This document shows positions 16,324-24,652 of a DNA stretch of 64,000 bases, in pieces. Numbering within the stretch: the stretch's first letter is position 1; each line of letters starts with the position of its first letter. Made by a program: the position numbers and the translations under genes. The notes under the pieces were generated by a model. It was not told the DNA's origin, did no database searches, and saw only the letters and a program-made list of their open reading frames with translations. Origin of the DNA: Mycetocola sp. (lineage in GTDB: Bacteria > Actinomycetota > Actinomycetes > Actinomycetales > Microbacteriaceae); NCBI RefSeq assembly GCF_025464835.1, contig NZ_JAODMP010000047.1:1-64000 (forward strand), read 5' to 3'.

Positions 16324-17274
16324 TCAGGGAGTGATCGAGCCGGTGTGGGCGGTGTAGACAAACGGGTGAAGCGGATGCGACGGGGCGAGGTCGAGAAGCG
16401 CCTGCACACCGTCGAGTGGCCGGCCGAGCGGCTTTTCCAGGGACGCCCCTGGGGCGCGGGCGGCAAGCGCTGCGACCAGGGCGTCCCGTACCGGGATGGC
16501 CTGGGTCGCGAGCGCGCCGACAGCGCCGACTCTGGCGTACTGGCCAGGCTGCCAGCCGACGCTCCGCAAGGCGCTCGCCGCCGAGTGCGCGAGTTCACCG
16601 GCCGCTGCGGCGACGATGCCGCCGGCGGTTTCGTCGCCCGCGGCCGCGGCATCCACAACGTCACGGCAGAAGGAAGCGATGAGCGAAACCCGCTTCGGGT
16701 CCGCCTGCACCACCATGTAGACCTCGTCCAGAGGCCCGAATCGTTTGACGGCGGTGGCTTCGAGGATCGAATGTGGGGCACGGCCGTCGAAGGCGCGCAG
16801 CGCCGCGTCCAGCCCAGCCCGTCCGATCCAGTATCCGCTGCCTGCGTCGCCGAGCAGCGAACCCCACCCGTCGACCTTCGCCACGCTCGACTCGGACAGC
16901 GCCAGGACGACGACGCCGGTGCCAACCGCGAGCATGACGCCCGGCTCGGTGCCGTTGGCGGCGAGGTAACCGGTGACCGAATCGTGAGCGAGGGCAACTC
17001 GCTGTACGCCGATCCCGCGGGTGGCTGCAAGCAGGGCTTCGGGATTGGCGGCGGCCGGAGTCAGGCCGGACGTTCCCACGGCGAGCTCATCGATGCGCGA
17101 CCCGGTGGCATCCGCCAACCGGCCGGCGAGTTCGGTGAGCTGGTCGACGACCGGCCGGTCGGTGAGGACGCCTGGCCCCTCGGTTTCGGAGAGGATGCCG
17201 GCGGAGTTGCTGAGCCGCAGGCGCGTTCCGGTCTGGCCACCGTCGATCGAGAGGCGGGTGGAATGTGGGGGCAT
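16324..17274 (-). CDS. BadF/BadG/BcrA/BcrD-type ATPase, probable N-acetylglucosamine kinase
   Basis: A 316-residue ASKHA-fold kinase. The N-terminal phosphate loop LSIDGGQTGTRLRL, the central ALAHDSVTGYLAANG, VMLAVGTGVVVLAL and the GWGSLLGDAGSGYWIGRAGLDA motif match the eukaryotic-like GlcNAc kinase/BadF group. It probably phosphorylates an amino sugar or a related sugar with ATP; the adjacent beta-mannosidase supports a glycan-salvage setting. ATG 17274 follows a GGACGA stretch. It is divergent from the PLDc_N protein gene, and its stop lies 28 bp before the CDF pseudogene. Confidence 0.82.
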   Translation of the reverse strand: MPPHSTRLSIDGGQTGTRLRLSNSAGILSETEGPGVLTDRPVVDQLTELAGRLADATGSRIDELAVGTSGLTPAAANPEALLAATRGIGVQRVALAHDSVTGYLAANGTEPGVMLAVGTGVVVLALSESSVAKVDGWGSLLGDAGSGYWIGRAGLDAALRAFDGRAPHSILEATAVKRFGPLDEVYMVVQADPKRVSLIASFCRDVVDAAAAGDETAGGIVAAAAGELAHSAASALRSVGWQPGQYARVGAVGALATQAIPVRDALVAALAARAPGASLEKPLGRPLDGVQALLDLAPSHPLHPFVYTAHTGSITP

Positions 17275-17411
17275 GAGTCGTCCAGGTTCGAGGTTCCAGG
17301 CGAACGGGAGCGGACCAGGTCGACGATCCGCGTGTCGGCCCCTCATCCTACGGTCGGGGCGCACTCCCGGGCTCCACTGTGGGGTCTTGGCACGAGCTGC
17401 CGTGCCCTCAA

Positions 17412-17427
17412 TAGACTGTGCCGCATG
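17412..17427 (+). promoter_or_regulatory. Leaderless promoter of the PLDc_N gene
   Basis: TAGACT at 17412-17417 precedes ATG 17425 by 7 nt. Confidence 0.45.
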
Positions 17428-17805
17428 TACGTCGTCGTATCGGTCGTGACTCTTCTTCTCGTCGTCGGCGCGCTCGTCGACATCAGCACCCGATCCGAGT
17501 GGCAGGTGAAGCACCTGCCGAAGACGGTCTGGGTACTGCTGGTCGTCTTCCTGCCGCTCATCGGCAGCATGCTGTGGTTCCTGATCGGCCGCGAATACAG
17601 CAAGCCACCAGGGGAGATCTTCACCGTCCGGCCGACGGCCAGCGAGCATCCGGACCAGTGGTCGCAGGCCCCAGCAGCCAGCCGCCCCGAACCCACGGAG
17701 AAACAACTTCTGAGGGTCGAGCGTGAGATCGAGTTTCACGAGAAGCAGGCCAGGATCACGCAGCTGCAGGCCGACCTCGACCGGAGGCACGCAGAGGCGG
17801 AGTAA
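17425..17805 (+). CDS. PLDc_N domain (phospholipase D N-terminal-like) membrane protein
   Basis: A 126-residue protein with two membrane helices: MYVVVSVVTLLLVVGALVDI and VWVLLVVFLPLIGSMLWFLIG, the latter ending in the IGR that marks PLDNc-type proteins. A charged coiled-coil C-terminus follows (LLRVEREIEFHEKQARITQL). The catalytic HKD motif of phospholipase D is absent, as in most stand-alone actinobacterial copies, so no lipase activity is implied. A second protein with the same plan is at 39619-40035. Confidence 0.85.
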   Translation: MYVVVSVVTLLLVVGALVDISTRSEWQVKHLPKTVWVLLVVFLPLIGSMLWFLIGREYSKPPGEIFTVRPTASEHPDQWSQAPAASRPEPTEKQLLRVEREIEFHEKQARITQLQADLDRRHAEAE

Positions 17806-17897
17806 GCCGCGCCCGCCGTGGCGACGGCCACGAGCGGCATGGTTGACGACGCCTGCCCCGCAGCAACGGCCCTGATCCGAAAGAAGAGACCCTCCAC

Positions 17898-20378
17898 ATG
17901 ACACTCATCTCACTGAACTCCGATGCCACGAGCTGGGCACTCCGCGCGGTCGCCGGCCCGGTCGATGCGGGCGTCGCGGACCGCGACATTCCCGCTGCGG
18001 TACCCGGCGAAGTGCAACTCGACCTGCTCGCCGCCGGGCTCATCGCCGACCCGTTCGACGGCGCAAACGAGAAGACCCAGGCCTGGATCGGGTACTGCGA
18101 CTGGCGATACAGCACAACGTTCTCCTGGACGGCGAAGAACGCCGAGCGTCACGACCTCGTCGCAGACGGGCTGGACACCGCAGCAACCGTCACCCTCAAC
18201 GGGAGGGAGGTCGCCCGCACCAGGAATCAGCACCGCGGTTACCGTTTCGATGTCACCGCACTGCTTCGAGAAGGGAAGAACGAGCTGACCGTCGACTTCC
18301 GATCGCCGATCGAATTCGCGCGCGAGCAGGAGGCGCTCCTCGGCGAACGACCGACGGTGATGCACCATCCTTTCAACGCCATCCGCAAAATGGCGTCCAA
18401 CTTCGGCTGGGACTGGGGCATCGATGTCTCGAGCTCCGGCATCTGGAAGTCCATCGGAATCGATTCGTGGTCCGGAGCGCGCATCGCCTCGGTGCGGCCC
18501 CTGGCCGAGACCGACGGGAGCACCGGCATCCTCACCGCCCATGTCGCGCTCGAATGGGCGGCCGGCGCCACAGCGACCGACGTTTCCGTCACCGTGAACG
18601 GCCGCACCGAAACTGTACGAGCAGCCCCGGGCCAGACGGATGCCGTCGTCAGCGTCGACGCCGGAAGTGTCGCCCTGTGGTGGCCACGCGGGTACGGCGA
18701 CCAGCCGCTCTATCGCGTCGACGTGGCCGCTGGCGATGCCGCCTGGACGGGCCACGTCGGGTTTCGCACCGTCGTGCTCGACACCGCACCGGACGAACAC
18801 GGCTCTCGGTTCCACCTCACGGTGAACGGGACAGTGATCGGCATCCGGGGCGCCAACTGGATCCCCGACGACGCTTTCGTCACGCGGCTCACCCGCGAAC
18901 GCTACCGCGCGAGAATGGCGGATGCCGTCGACGCCAATCTGAACCTCCTCCGGGTCTGGGGCGGTGGCCTCTACGAATCCGACGACTTCTACGACGCGTG
19001 CGACGAGCTCGGCTTGCTGGTCTGGCAGGACTTCCTGTTCGCCTGCGCCGCATACGCGGAGGAGGACCCGCTGCGAAGTGAGGTCGAAGCGGAGGCCCGT
19101 CAGCACATCACGCGGCTGAGCGCGCATCCCAGCCTCGCGCTCTGGAACGGCTGCAACGAGAACATCTGGGGCTACCTCGAGTGGGACTGGCGTCGCGAAC
19201 TCGGCGAAAGAACGTGGGGTGAGGGGTACTACTTCGATCTGCTGCCTGCGCTGGTCGCCGAACTGGACCCCACGACTCCGTACTCGCCAGGGAGCCCGTT
19301 CTCGTACACGCGGTACGCGCACCCGAACGACCCCCGCCACGGAACCAGCCACATCTGGGATGTTTGGAACGACAAGGACTACACCGTCTACGGCGAGTAC
19401 CGGCCGAGATTCGTGAGCGAGTTCGGGTTCCAGGGGCCGCCTGCGTGGTCGACGCTCACAGCATCCGTTCACGACGAGCCACTCGATCCGTACGGCGAGC
19501 AGATGCTCGTGCACCAGAAGGCCGCGGACGGCAACCTCAAACTCGACCGCGGACTCGGCCAGCACCTGCCCAGCCCGCGCTCGATCGAGGAATGGCACTG
19601 GGCGACGCAACTCAACCAGGCCCGGGCACTGCGGTTCGGGATCGAGCATTTCCGCTCCCTGACGCCGCTGAACAGCGGGTCGATCATGTGGCAGCTCAAC
19701 GACAACTGGCCGGTCATCTCCTGGGCCGCCGTCGACTATGCCGGCCACCGCAAACCGTTATGGCACGCGCTCAAGCACGCATACGCCGACCGGTTGCTCA
19801 CCATTCAGCCACGCGACGGCCGGCCGACCCTTCTCGCCCACAACGACTCAGCCGAGCGGTGGCGCGACACCGTTCGTGTCAGCCACCAGTCCCTCGACGG
19901 GACCGAGATCGCCAGCCAGGTCGTCGACGTCGACATCGAGCCGCGCGGCATCGTCTGTGTCGACCTCGAGTCGCGGGTGATCACGGCGACGGATGCTTCG
20001 ACCGAATTCATCTCGGCGACCGCATGCGAGGCAACCCCGGCGTTCTGGTACTTCGTGGAGGATCCCGGCCTGGCGCTGCGCCCGTCATCCGAAGCATTGA
20101 CGGTCACGACGGAGGCAACACCGACCGGGCTCCGGATGACCGTGACGGCGATGTCGCTCGTCAAGGACATCGTGATCCAGGCTGACAGGCTGGATGCCGC
20201 GGCATCCGTCGATCGCGGACTGGTCACCCTCGTCGCTGGAGCGAGCGCGGTGTTCACGATCACCGGTGAGATCGGACCGGATGTCCCGAGCGGGTTCCCC
20301 GTGGTGAGCTCCGCCAACGATCTTGTCACCGGTGAACGAAATCAGAGGCCACACGGTGGTTCCCCCGGCCGCGATTGA
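17898..20378 (+). CDS. Glycoside hydrolase family 2 beta-mannosidase
   Basis: An 826-residue retaining hydrolase. Residues 1-180 form the sugar-binding jelly roll (including GYRFDVTALLREGKNELTV and NFGWDWGI), 190-290 an Ig-like domain, and about 300-620 the TIM barrel. Glu421 of WNGCNENIWG fits the acid/base and Glu508 of VSEFGFQ the nucleophile. The NFGWDWG and WNGCNEN motifs point to beta-mannosidase rather than beta-galactosidase. No signal peptide is seen, so it should act in the cytosol on imported mannosides or on N-glycan fragments. It sits beside a sugar kinase, but in the opposite direction. AAGAAGAG precedes the ATG. Confidence 0.92.
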   Translation: MTLISLNSDATSWALRAVAGPVDAGVADRDIPAAVPGEVQLDLLAAGLIADPFDGANEKTQAWIGYCDWRYSTTFSWTAKNAERHDLVADGLDTAATVTLNGREVARTRNQHRGYRFDVTALLREGKNELTVDFRSPIEFAREQEALLGERPTVMHHPFNAIRKMASNFGWDWGIDVSSSGIWKSIGIDSWSGARIASVRPLAETDGSTGILTAHVALEWAAGATATDVSVTVNGRTETVRAAPGQTDAVVSVDAGSVALWWPRGYGDQPLYRVDVAAGDAAWTGHVGFRTVVLDTAPDEHGSRFHLTVNGTVIGIRGANWIPDDAFVTRLTRERYRARMADAVDANLNLLRVWGGGLYESDDFYDACDELGLLVWQDFLFACAAYAEEDPLRSEVEAEARQHITRLSAHPSLALWNGCNENIWGYLEWDWRRELGERTWGEGYYFDLLPALVAELDPTTPYSPGSPFSYTRYAHPNDPRHGTSHIWDVWNDKDYTVYGEYRPRFVSEFGFQGPPAWSTLTASVHDEPLDPYGEQMLVHQKAADGNLKLDRGLGQHLPSPRSIEEWHWATQLNQARALRFGIEHFRSLTPLNSGSIMWQLNDNWPVISWAAVDYAGHRKPLWHALKHAYADRLLTIQPRDGRPTLLAHNDSAERWRDTVRVSHQSLDGTEIASQVVDVDIEPRGIVCVDLESRVITATDASTEFISATACEATPAFWYFVEDPGLALRPSSEALTVTTEATPTGLRMTVTAMSLVKDIVIQADRLDAAASVDRGLVTLVAGASAVFTITGEIGPDVPSGFPVVSSANDLVTGERNQRPHGGSPGRD

Positions 20379-20386
20379 GTGACCCA

Positions 20387-20401
20387 TACACTGGCAGGGT
20401 G
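20387..20401 (+). promoter_or_regulatory. Leaderless promoter of proC
   Basis: TACACT at 20387-20392 precedes GTG 20399 by 6 nt and lies just after the beta-mannosidase stop. It favours GTG 20399 over the in-frame TTG 20375. Confidence 0.5.
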
Positions 20402-21244
20402 AGCGACGACGGAACGATCCCCAGTATTGCGATTCTCGGTACCGGTTCGATGGGGTCGGCGATCCTGTCAGGGCTGCTGCAGCCGGGAGTGGCCGTCCCT
20501 GGAGGCGTCCGCGTCACCAACCGGACTCGAGCCAAGGCCGACGAGCTGGCGAAGCTGCCCGGGGTCACCTCGCTCGCACTCGAGGACCAGCCCGACGCGA
20601 ACCGCACCGCTGTGGCCGGCGCCGGCGTCGTCCTCGTCGCGGTCAAGCCGGCCATGGTGCCTGACCTGCTGCGCGAAATCGCCGACGCCCTCGAGCCTGG
20701 CACGATCGTCATCAGCGTCGCCGCCGGGGTGACTGTGGCCACCTTCGAGTCGCTTCTGCCCGACACCATCTCAGTGCTTCGCTCGATGCCCAACACCCCG
20801 GCCGTCGTTGGCCGCGGCGTCACCGGGCTGTCGGCCGGCACGCGCTCGAGCGAGGAGGACCTTGCTCTCGCCCGTACCGTTTTCGAGACCGTCGGCACAG
20901 TGGTCGAGGTGCCCGAAAGCCAGCTGGACGCCCTCAGCACGATCTCAGGCTCCGGCCCTGCCTATGTCTTCCTGCTCATCGAGGAACTGACGAAGACCGC
21001 CGTGTCCAAAGGGTTCACCGCCGAGCAGGCTGCCGTGCTCGTGAACGGAACCTTCCTCGGTGCGTCTGAGCTGCTCGCCCAGTCCGATAAGACGCCCGAG
21101 CAGTTGCGCATCCAGGTCACGAGTCCCAAGGGGACGACCGAGCGCGCGGTTGCCGTCCTGCAGCAGGCGAACCTCAAACGCCTGTTCGATGAGGCAACGG
21201 ATGCCGCCCTGGCGCGGGCGAAGGAACTCGCGGCCGGCGCCTGA
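20399..21244 (+). CDS. proC: Pyrroline-5-carboxylate reductase
   Basis: A 281-residue enzyme for the last step of proline synthesis, reducing 1-pyrroline-5-carboxylate with NAD(P)H. The Rossmann loop IAILGTGSMGSAILSGLL is at the N-terminus, VSVAAGV and LRSMPNTPAVVGRGVTGLS in the middle, and the dimerisation/active-site helices (LDALSTISGSGPAYVFLLIEEL and PKGTTERAV) near the end. Length is normal for the family. It is followed by a 60-nt hairpin element before the convergent trkA gene. Confidence 0.96.
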   Translation: MSDDGTIPSIAILGTGSMGSAILSGLLQPGVAVPGGVRVTNRTRAKADELAKLPGVTSLALEDQPDANRTAVAGAGVVLVAVKPAMVPDLLREIADALEPGTIVISVAAGVTVATFESLLPDTISVLRSMPNTPAVVGRGVTGLSAGTRSSEEDLALARTVFETVGTVVEVPESQLDALSTISGSGPAYVFLLIEELTKTAVSKGFTAEQAAVLVNGTFLGASELLAQSDKTPEQLRIQVTSPKGTTERAVAVLQQANLKRLFDEATDAALARAKELAAGA

Positions 21245-21259
21245 CCCACGTGCGGGGGC

Positions 21260-21319
21260 GTCACCTGTTTCGCACGCGCTCACCCGGTGCGCCGGATGCT
21301 TTCCTCCGAAACGGGTGAC
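21260..21319. repeat. 60-nt palindromic element, copy 1
   Basis: Outer arms GTCACCTGTTTCG and CGAAACGGGTGAC (one mismatch) enclose CACCCGG/CCGGATG inner pairs. The total is exactly 60 nt, as in copies at 26357-26416 and 63694-63753, with about two thirds identity to the former. It lies between convergent proC and trkA and could terminate both. Confidence 0.6.
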
Positions 21320-21341
21320 CAGGCGGTGGCGGGTTGTGTCC

Positions 21342-22013
21342 CTAGCTGGTCAGGGACGCGAACTTCTCGATGTCGCCCGTTGTGCCGGACACGATGATGA
21401 GATCGTGGTCTGTGACGACGGTGTCCGCCGTTGCGTAGGTGAACGGTTTTCCCGGTGATTTCACGCCGACGACGGTGATGCGGTACTTCGAACGAACGCC
21501 GCTCCGCCCGAGCGGAAGTCCGCGGATGGGTTTCGGCGGGTACATCTTGACGAGGGCGAAATCGTCGTCGAACTGGATGAAGTCGAGCATCCGGCCGCTC
21601 ACGAGGTGGGCGACACGTTCACCGGCCTCGGCTTCCGGGTAGATGACATGGTTTGCCCCGACCCTGGCCAGGATTTTTCCGTGCGACTGTGAGACCGCCT
21701 TGGCCCAGATCTGCGGGATTTTGAGGTCGACAAGGTTGGCGGTGATCAAAACGCTGGCCTCGATCGACGATCCGACGGCGACCACGGCGATGGAGAAGTC
21801 CTGCGCCCCGACCTGCTTGAGGGCCTCGATGTTTCGCGCGTCCGCCTGAACGGTGTGTGTGATCCGCTCTGACCATTTCTGCACCAGCTCGGCACCCTCG
21901 TCGATGGCGAGGACCTCACGGTCGAGCCTGTCGAGTTCGCCCGCGCACGCTGCTCCGAAGCGACCGAGCCCGATAATGAGGACGGGGGCGTCGTGTTTGA
22001 TCCGATCAACCAA
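21342..22013 (-). CDS. trkA: TrkA/KtrA-type potassium uptake regulatory subunit
   Basis: A 223-residue cytosolic RCK protein. The N-terminal NAD/ATP-binding Rossmann domain begins VLIIGLGRFGAACAGELDRL and includes VLAIDEG; the C-terminal RCK_C domain covers about residues 135-223 (YPPKPIRGLPL, then DTVVTDHDLIIVSGT). It gates the TrkH/KtrB channel encoded immediately upstream; the genes overlap by 8 bp. I chose TTG 22013, 7 nt after a GAAAGG site; TTG 22016 is the alternative. One RCK unit, rather than the two of E. coli TrkA, fits a Ktr-type system. Confidence 0.92.
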   Translation of the reverse strand: MVDRIKHDAPVLIIGLGRFGAACAGELDRLDREVLAIDEGAELVQKWSERITHTVQADARNIEALKQVGAQDFSIAVVAVGSSIEASVLITANLVDLKIPQIWAKAVSQSHGKILARVGANHVIYPEAEAGERVAHLVSGRMLDFIQFDDDFALVKMYPPKPIRGLPLGRSGVRSKYRITVVGVKSPGKPFTYATADTVVTDHDLIIVSGTTGDIEKFASLTS

Positions 22014-23487
22014 CAATGGGCCTTTCTTCGGGTCTCCGGTAGAGCCTGGAGCTCGTCGTCGCGGCAACGGCCGCAGCGAGAGTCACTGTACCAACTCGGC
22101 CGAGGAACATTGTCATGGCCAGCACATACTTCGCCGGGTCGTCGAGGTCCGCAGTGAGGCCGGTGGAGAGCCCGACGGTGCCGAAAGCCGAAATGACGTC
22201 GAACAGCACATGGTCGAGCGGCGCTTTCGTCAGCTGAAGCAGTGTGATGCACGACAACGCCACGATGGTGGCGCCCCACAGTACGACGCTGAGCGCGACC
22301 CGCAGAACGTCTGGCGGAACCCGGCGCCCGAAGGCCTCCATGTCGGGGCTGCCCTTCGCCTCGGCCATTGCCGCGAGGAAGATGACCGCGAGTGTCGTCA
22401 CCTTGATACCACCGCCTGTTGACGCGGAACCGCCACCGATGAACATGAGCATGTCGGCGACGAGCAGGCTGGAACCGTTCAGGTCCGAAATTTCGATCGA
22501 CGCGAACCCGCCCGACCTCGTCATCATCGACAAAAAGAGTGACTGGAACACCGTGTCGCTGGCGTTGAGACCGCCGAAGGTCTCCGGATTGTCGAACTCA
22601 AGCAAGGCGAAGACCCCGGCACCGAGGAACAGCAGGACGAGCGTGGTGACGACGGTGAGCTTGACGTGCAACGACCAGAACCGGGTGTGGAAGAGGTGGC
22701 GCTTGAGGGCATAGATGACGGGGAAGCCGAGGGCGCCGAGAAAAACGCCGACCATGAGGATCGACAGGAACCAGTAGTCGTTGGCGAACGTTCCGAGTCC
22801 CTCCGCGTTCGGCGTGAACCCGGTATTGGTGAACGCCATGGCGGAGTAATAGAAACTGTGCCAGATGGCGTTGCCGAGCGGGATGCCGTCGATGAGCATC
22901 CGCGGGAACAGCAGGATCGCGATGGCAACCTCGATGACGACGAGGCTCAGGGCCACGGTCGCGAGCATGCTGCCGATCTCACCGAGCCGGACGGCCTGGC
23001 CTTCGGCGACGGGCCCGCGGTGCCCGCGCATCGGGTTGGAGTCGCTCGCTGCCATGAGCTTCGCCCGCAGGCCGAGGCGCCGTGAGATCACCATGCCGAG
23101 GATGGAGGCCAGAGTCAGGACACCGACCGCACCGATCTGCACGCCGATGTAGACGAGGATGTGGCCGACGACCGACCAGTGCGTCGCCATGTCGACCGTC
23201 GAAAGCCCGGTGACACAGATGACGGAAACCGCCGTGAAGAAGGAGTCAGCCAGGGGAGTCCACGTTCTGTCCGCTGACGCGATGGGGAGCGAGAACAGCA
23301 GCGTGAAGACGAGGATCAGCGCGGAGAAAATCAGGATCGCGAACCGCGATGGAGATTCGCCGGTGAAATTGTCGATCAACTCGCGCACCCGGGCGAAACC
23401 GGAGCGGACGAGGATGTGGGGCCGAGCGTCGGTGATGCTGCCTGCCACGGTTCCCCCGTTCTTGGCTTGGTTTGGGACCGTTGTCAT
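22006..23487 (-). CDS. TrkH/KtrB-type potassium uptake membrane subunit
   Basis: A 493-residue channel-like transporter with four membrane-pore-membrane repeats. The selectivity-filter segments are visible in order: CVTGLSTVD, FTNTGFTPN, MTRSGGFAS and GTVGLSTGL, each with the conserved central Gly. Most of the remaining sequence is hydrophobic helix. With the downstream RCK subunit it forms a K+ (or Na+-coupled K+) uptake system at the plasma membrane. It is divergent from the ArsR gene at 23522, with 34 bp between starts. Confidence 0.94.
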   Translation of the reverse strand: MTTVPNQAKNGGTVAGSITDARPHILVRSGFARVRELIDNFTGESPSRFAILIFSALILVFTLLFSLPIASADRTWTPLADSFFTAVSVICVTGLSTVDMATHWSVVGHILVYIGVQIGAVGVLTLASILGMVISRRLGLRAKLMAASDSNPMRGHRGPVAEGQAVRLGEIGSMLATVALSLVVIEVAIAILLFPRMLIDGIPLGNAIWHSFYYSAMAFTNTGFTPNAEGLGTFANDYWFLSILMVGVFLGALGFPVIYALKRHLFHTRFWSLHVKLTVVTTLVLLFLGAGVFALLEFDNPETFGGLNASDTVFQSLFLSMMTRSGGFASIEISDLNGSSLLVADMLMFIGGGSASTGGGIKVTTLAVIFLAAMAEAKGSPDMEAFGRRVPPDVLRVALSVVLWGATIVALSCITLLQLTKAPLDHVLFDVISAFGTVGLSTGLTADLDDPAKYVLAMTMFLGRVGTVTLAAAVAATTSSRLYRRPEERPIVG

Positions 23488-23509
23488 GGTACTCCGTGCT
23501 GAGAGTCAC

Positions 23510-23524
23510 TAGCCTTGTGCCATG
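23510..23524 (+). promoter_or_regulatory. Leaderless promoter of the ArsR-type regulator
   Basis: TAGCCT at 23510-23515 precedes ATG 23522 by 6 nt. Confidence 0.45.
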
Positions 23525-23962
23525 GCTGACATTTTTGACGTGATTGCAGATGCCACACGGCGTGACATACTGCAGATCCTCCTCGACCGGTACGAGAGTG
23601 ATTCGACGATCTCGCACGGCGGAACGAGCGTCTCCGAGATTGTCACCGCACTCGGCCTCAGCCAGCCGACGGTGTCGAAACATCTCAAGGTTCTGCGTGA
23701 AGCGGGCCTCGTCGCCGTGCGTGAGGAGGGGCAACACCGCTACTACCGGCTCGAGTACAGCCCGCTCGAAACGGTCGAGGACTGGCTCATCCCGTTCCTC
23801 AGCGTCGACTTCGACATCGCCGAGGCCGTCGGGCTGGGTGAGCACGCAGCGCTGACCGACCAGGCGAAGCAGATGGCGGATGCCATCGGGCACGCCGTCG
23901 CGGACACCACCCACCGCGTCTCCTCGGCCGTGCAGGCCGTCAGCAAGAAGCTGGGCAAGTAG
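23522..23962 (+). CDS. ArsR/SmtB family transcriptional regulator
   Basis: A 146-residue winged-helix protein. IADATRRDILQILLD begins the domain, VSEIVTALGLSQPTVSKHLKVLREAGLVAVREEGQHRYYRLE is the recognition helix and wing. The metal-binding CxC of ArsR/SmtB is absent, so the ligand is not obviously a metal. The C-terminal 60 residues (LTDQAKQMADAIGHAVADTTHRV) form an added amphipathic helical tail. It is divergent from the trkH operon, but no evidence links their regulation directly. Confidence 0.88.
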   Translation: MADIFDVIADATRRDILQILLDRYESDSTISHGGTSVSEIVTALGLSQPTVSKHLKVLREAGLVAVREEGQHRYYRLEYSPLETVEDWLIPFLSVDFDIAEAVGLGEHAALTDQAKQMADAIGHAVADTTHRVSSAVQAVSKKLGK

Positions 23963-24044
23963 TAGCTCGATCCCTCGACACCGTCGGCTCGTGGGAGCTA
24001 AAGTGGGCGACACATCACCGGCCACGCCCCCTTCAGGAGTCATT

Positions 24045-24248
24045 ATGACCAATGGTTTGGAAGACGTTCGTTTTCTGACTGTTGCCGAGGTCGCCGAGAT
24101 GATGCGTGTGTCCAAAATGACGGTCTACCGCATGGTGCACGCGGGAGAATTGCCTGCCATCCGGTTCGGGCGGTCGTTTCGGGTTCCGGAGTCGGCGGTT
24201 GCCCATGTGGTATCCATGCCCGTCGTCGTCGTCGCCGACAGCGCGTGA
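24045..24248 (+). CDS. BldC/excisionase-type helix-turn-helix protein (67 aa)
   Basis: A 67-residue MerR-like DNA-binding protein: FLTVAEVAEMMRVSKMTVYRMVHAGELPAIRFGRSFRVPESAV covers the helix-turn-helix and wing of the excisionase/BldC family. In actinobacteria such tiny proteins act as global or developmental regulators; the gene is typically near proC and the bS22-type gene, as here, so it is unlikely to be a phage excisionase. A CAGGAG site precedes ATG 24045; the longer in-frame extension back to 23880 overlaps the ArsR gene and is rejected. Confidence 0.85.
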   Translation: MTNGLEDVRFLTVAEVAEMMRVSKMTVYRMVHAGELPAIRFGRSFRVPESAVAHVVSMPVVVVADSA

Positions 24249-24311
24249 CTCCGGCGTGGGAGCTTGCGCCTCGAGGATCAGCTAGACTGCTCCGAGGCAT
24301 TTTTTTCTGCC

Positions 24312-24336
24312 GGCCGTGGCATTCGCGGCCACGGCC
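24312..24336 (+). promoter_or_regulatory. Hairpin in the leader of the bS22-type ribosomal protein gene
   Basis: GGCCGTGGC and GCCACGGCC form a perfect 9-bp stem with a 7-nt loop. It ends about 10 nt before the GAGGT Shine-Dalgarno of the gene at 24356 and follows a short T-run (about 24300-24306). A -10-like TAGACT lies at about 24282-24287. It may be an autoregulatory or mRNA-stabilising element. Confidence 0.5.
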
Positions 24337-24355
24337 AACCTTTGTGAGGTAATTA

Positions 24356-24454
24356 ATGGGTTCTGTAATCAAGAAACGCCGTAAGCGCATGGCGAAGAAG
24401 AAGCACCGCAAGCTGCTTCGTAAGACTCGTCACCAGCGTCGCAACAAGAAGTAA
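24356..24454 (+). CDS. bS22-type mini ribosomal protein (AURKAIP1/COX24 domain, 32 aa)
   Basis: A 32-residue, extremely basic peptide: [20 protein letters not shown] followed by a further Arg/Lys-rich dozen. This is the AURKAIP1/COX24-like motif of the actinobacterial small-subunit protein bS22, which was overlooked in most genomes because of its size and was seen in mycobacterial ribosome structures. A GAGGT site lies 6-7 nt before the ATG. The gene is followed by a clear terminator hairpin. High confidence because both the motif and the gene order are conserved in actinobacteria. Confidence 0.93.
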   Translation: MGSVIKKRRKRMAKKKHRKLLRKTRHQRRNKK

Positions 24455-24472
24455 GCAGCAACGCACCAGTTA

Positions 24473-24502
24473 AGCGTCAGGCCTTTCGGACTGGCGCTTT
24501 TT
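24473..24502 (+). terminator. Intrinsic terminator of the bS22-type gene
   Basis: AGCGTCAG pairs with CTGGCGCT (one G-U pair) around a 10-nt loop and is followed by five T. This is the most classical intrinsic terminator in the window. Confidence 0.8.
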
Positions 24503-24652
24503 GGCGTCCCCGCGGCCCTTCCCCAGAACGGGCGTGTCGAGCGGGCTAACCGCCCCGGACCGCGACGCTCGACGGGCGATGTTGCGCGACATGCGCGCTC
24601 AACAGCAGAAACGGTCCCTTGCCGACAGGCTGTTCCTGTTCAGCGTGCGGCG

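Noticed and set aside
17910-19748. A 612-codon minus-strand ORF
   Set aside because: Antisense to the beta-mannosidase gene with its conserved catalytic motifs; the frame has no recognisable domain.
24045-24248. Phage excisionase gene as evidence of an integrated element
   Set aside because: The protein has an excisionase-type fold, but there is no integrase, attachment site or phage gene nearby, and its place between proC and the bS22-type gene is typical of core actinobacterial chromosomes.
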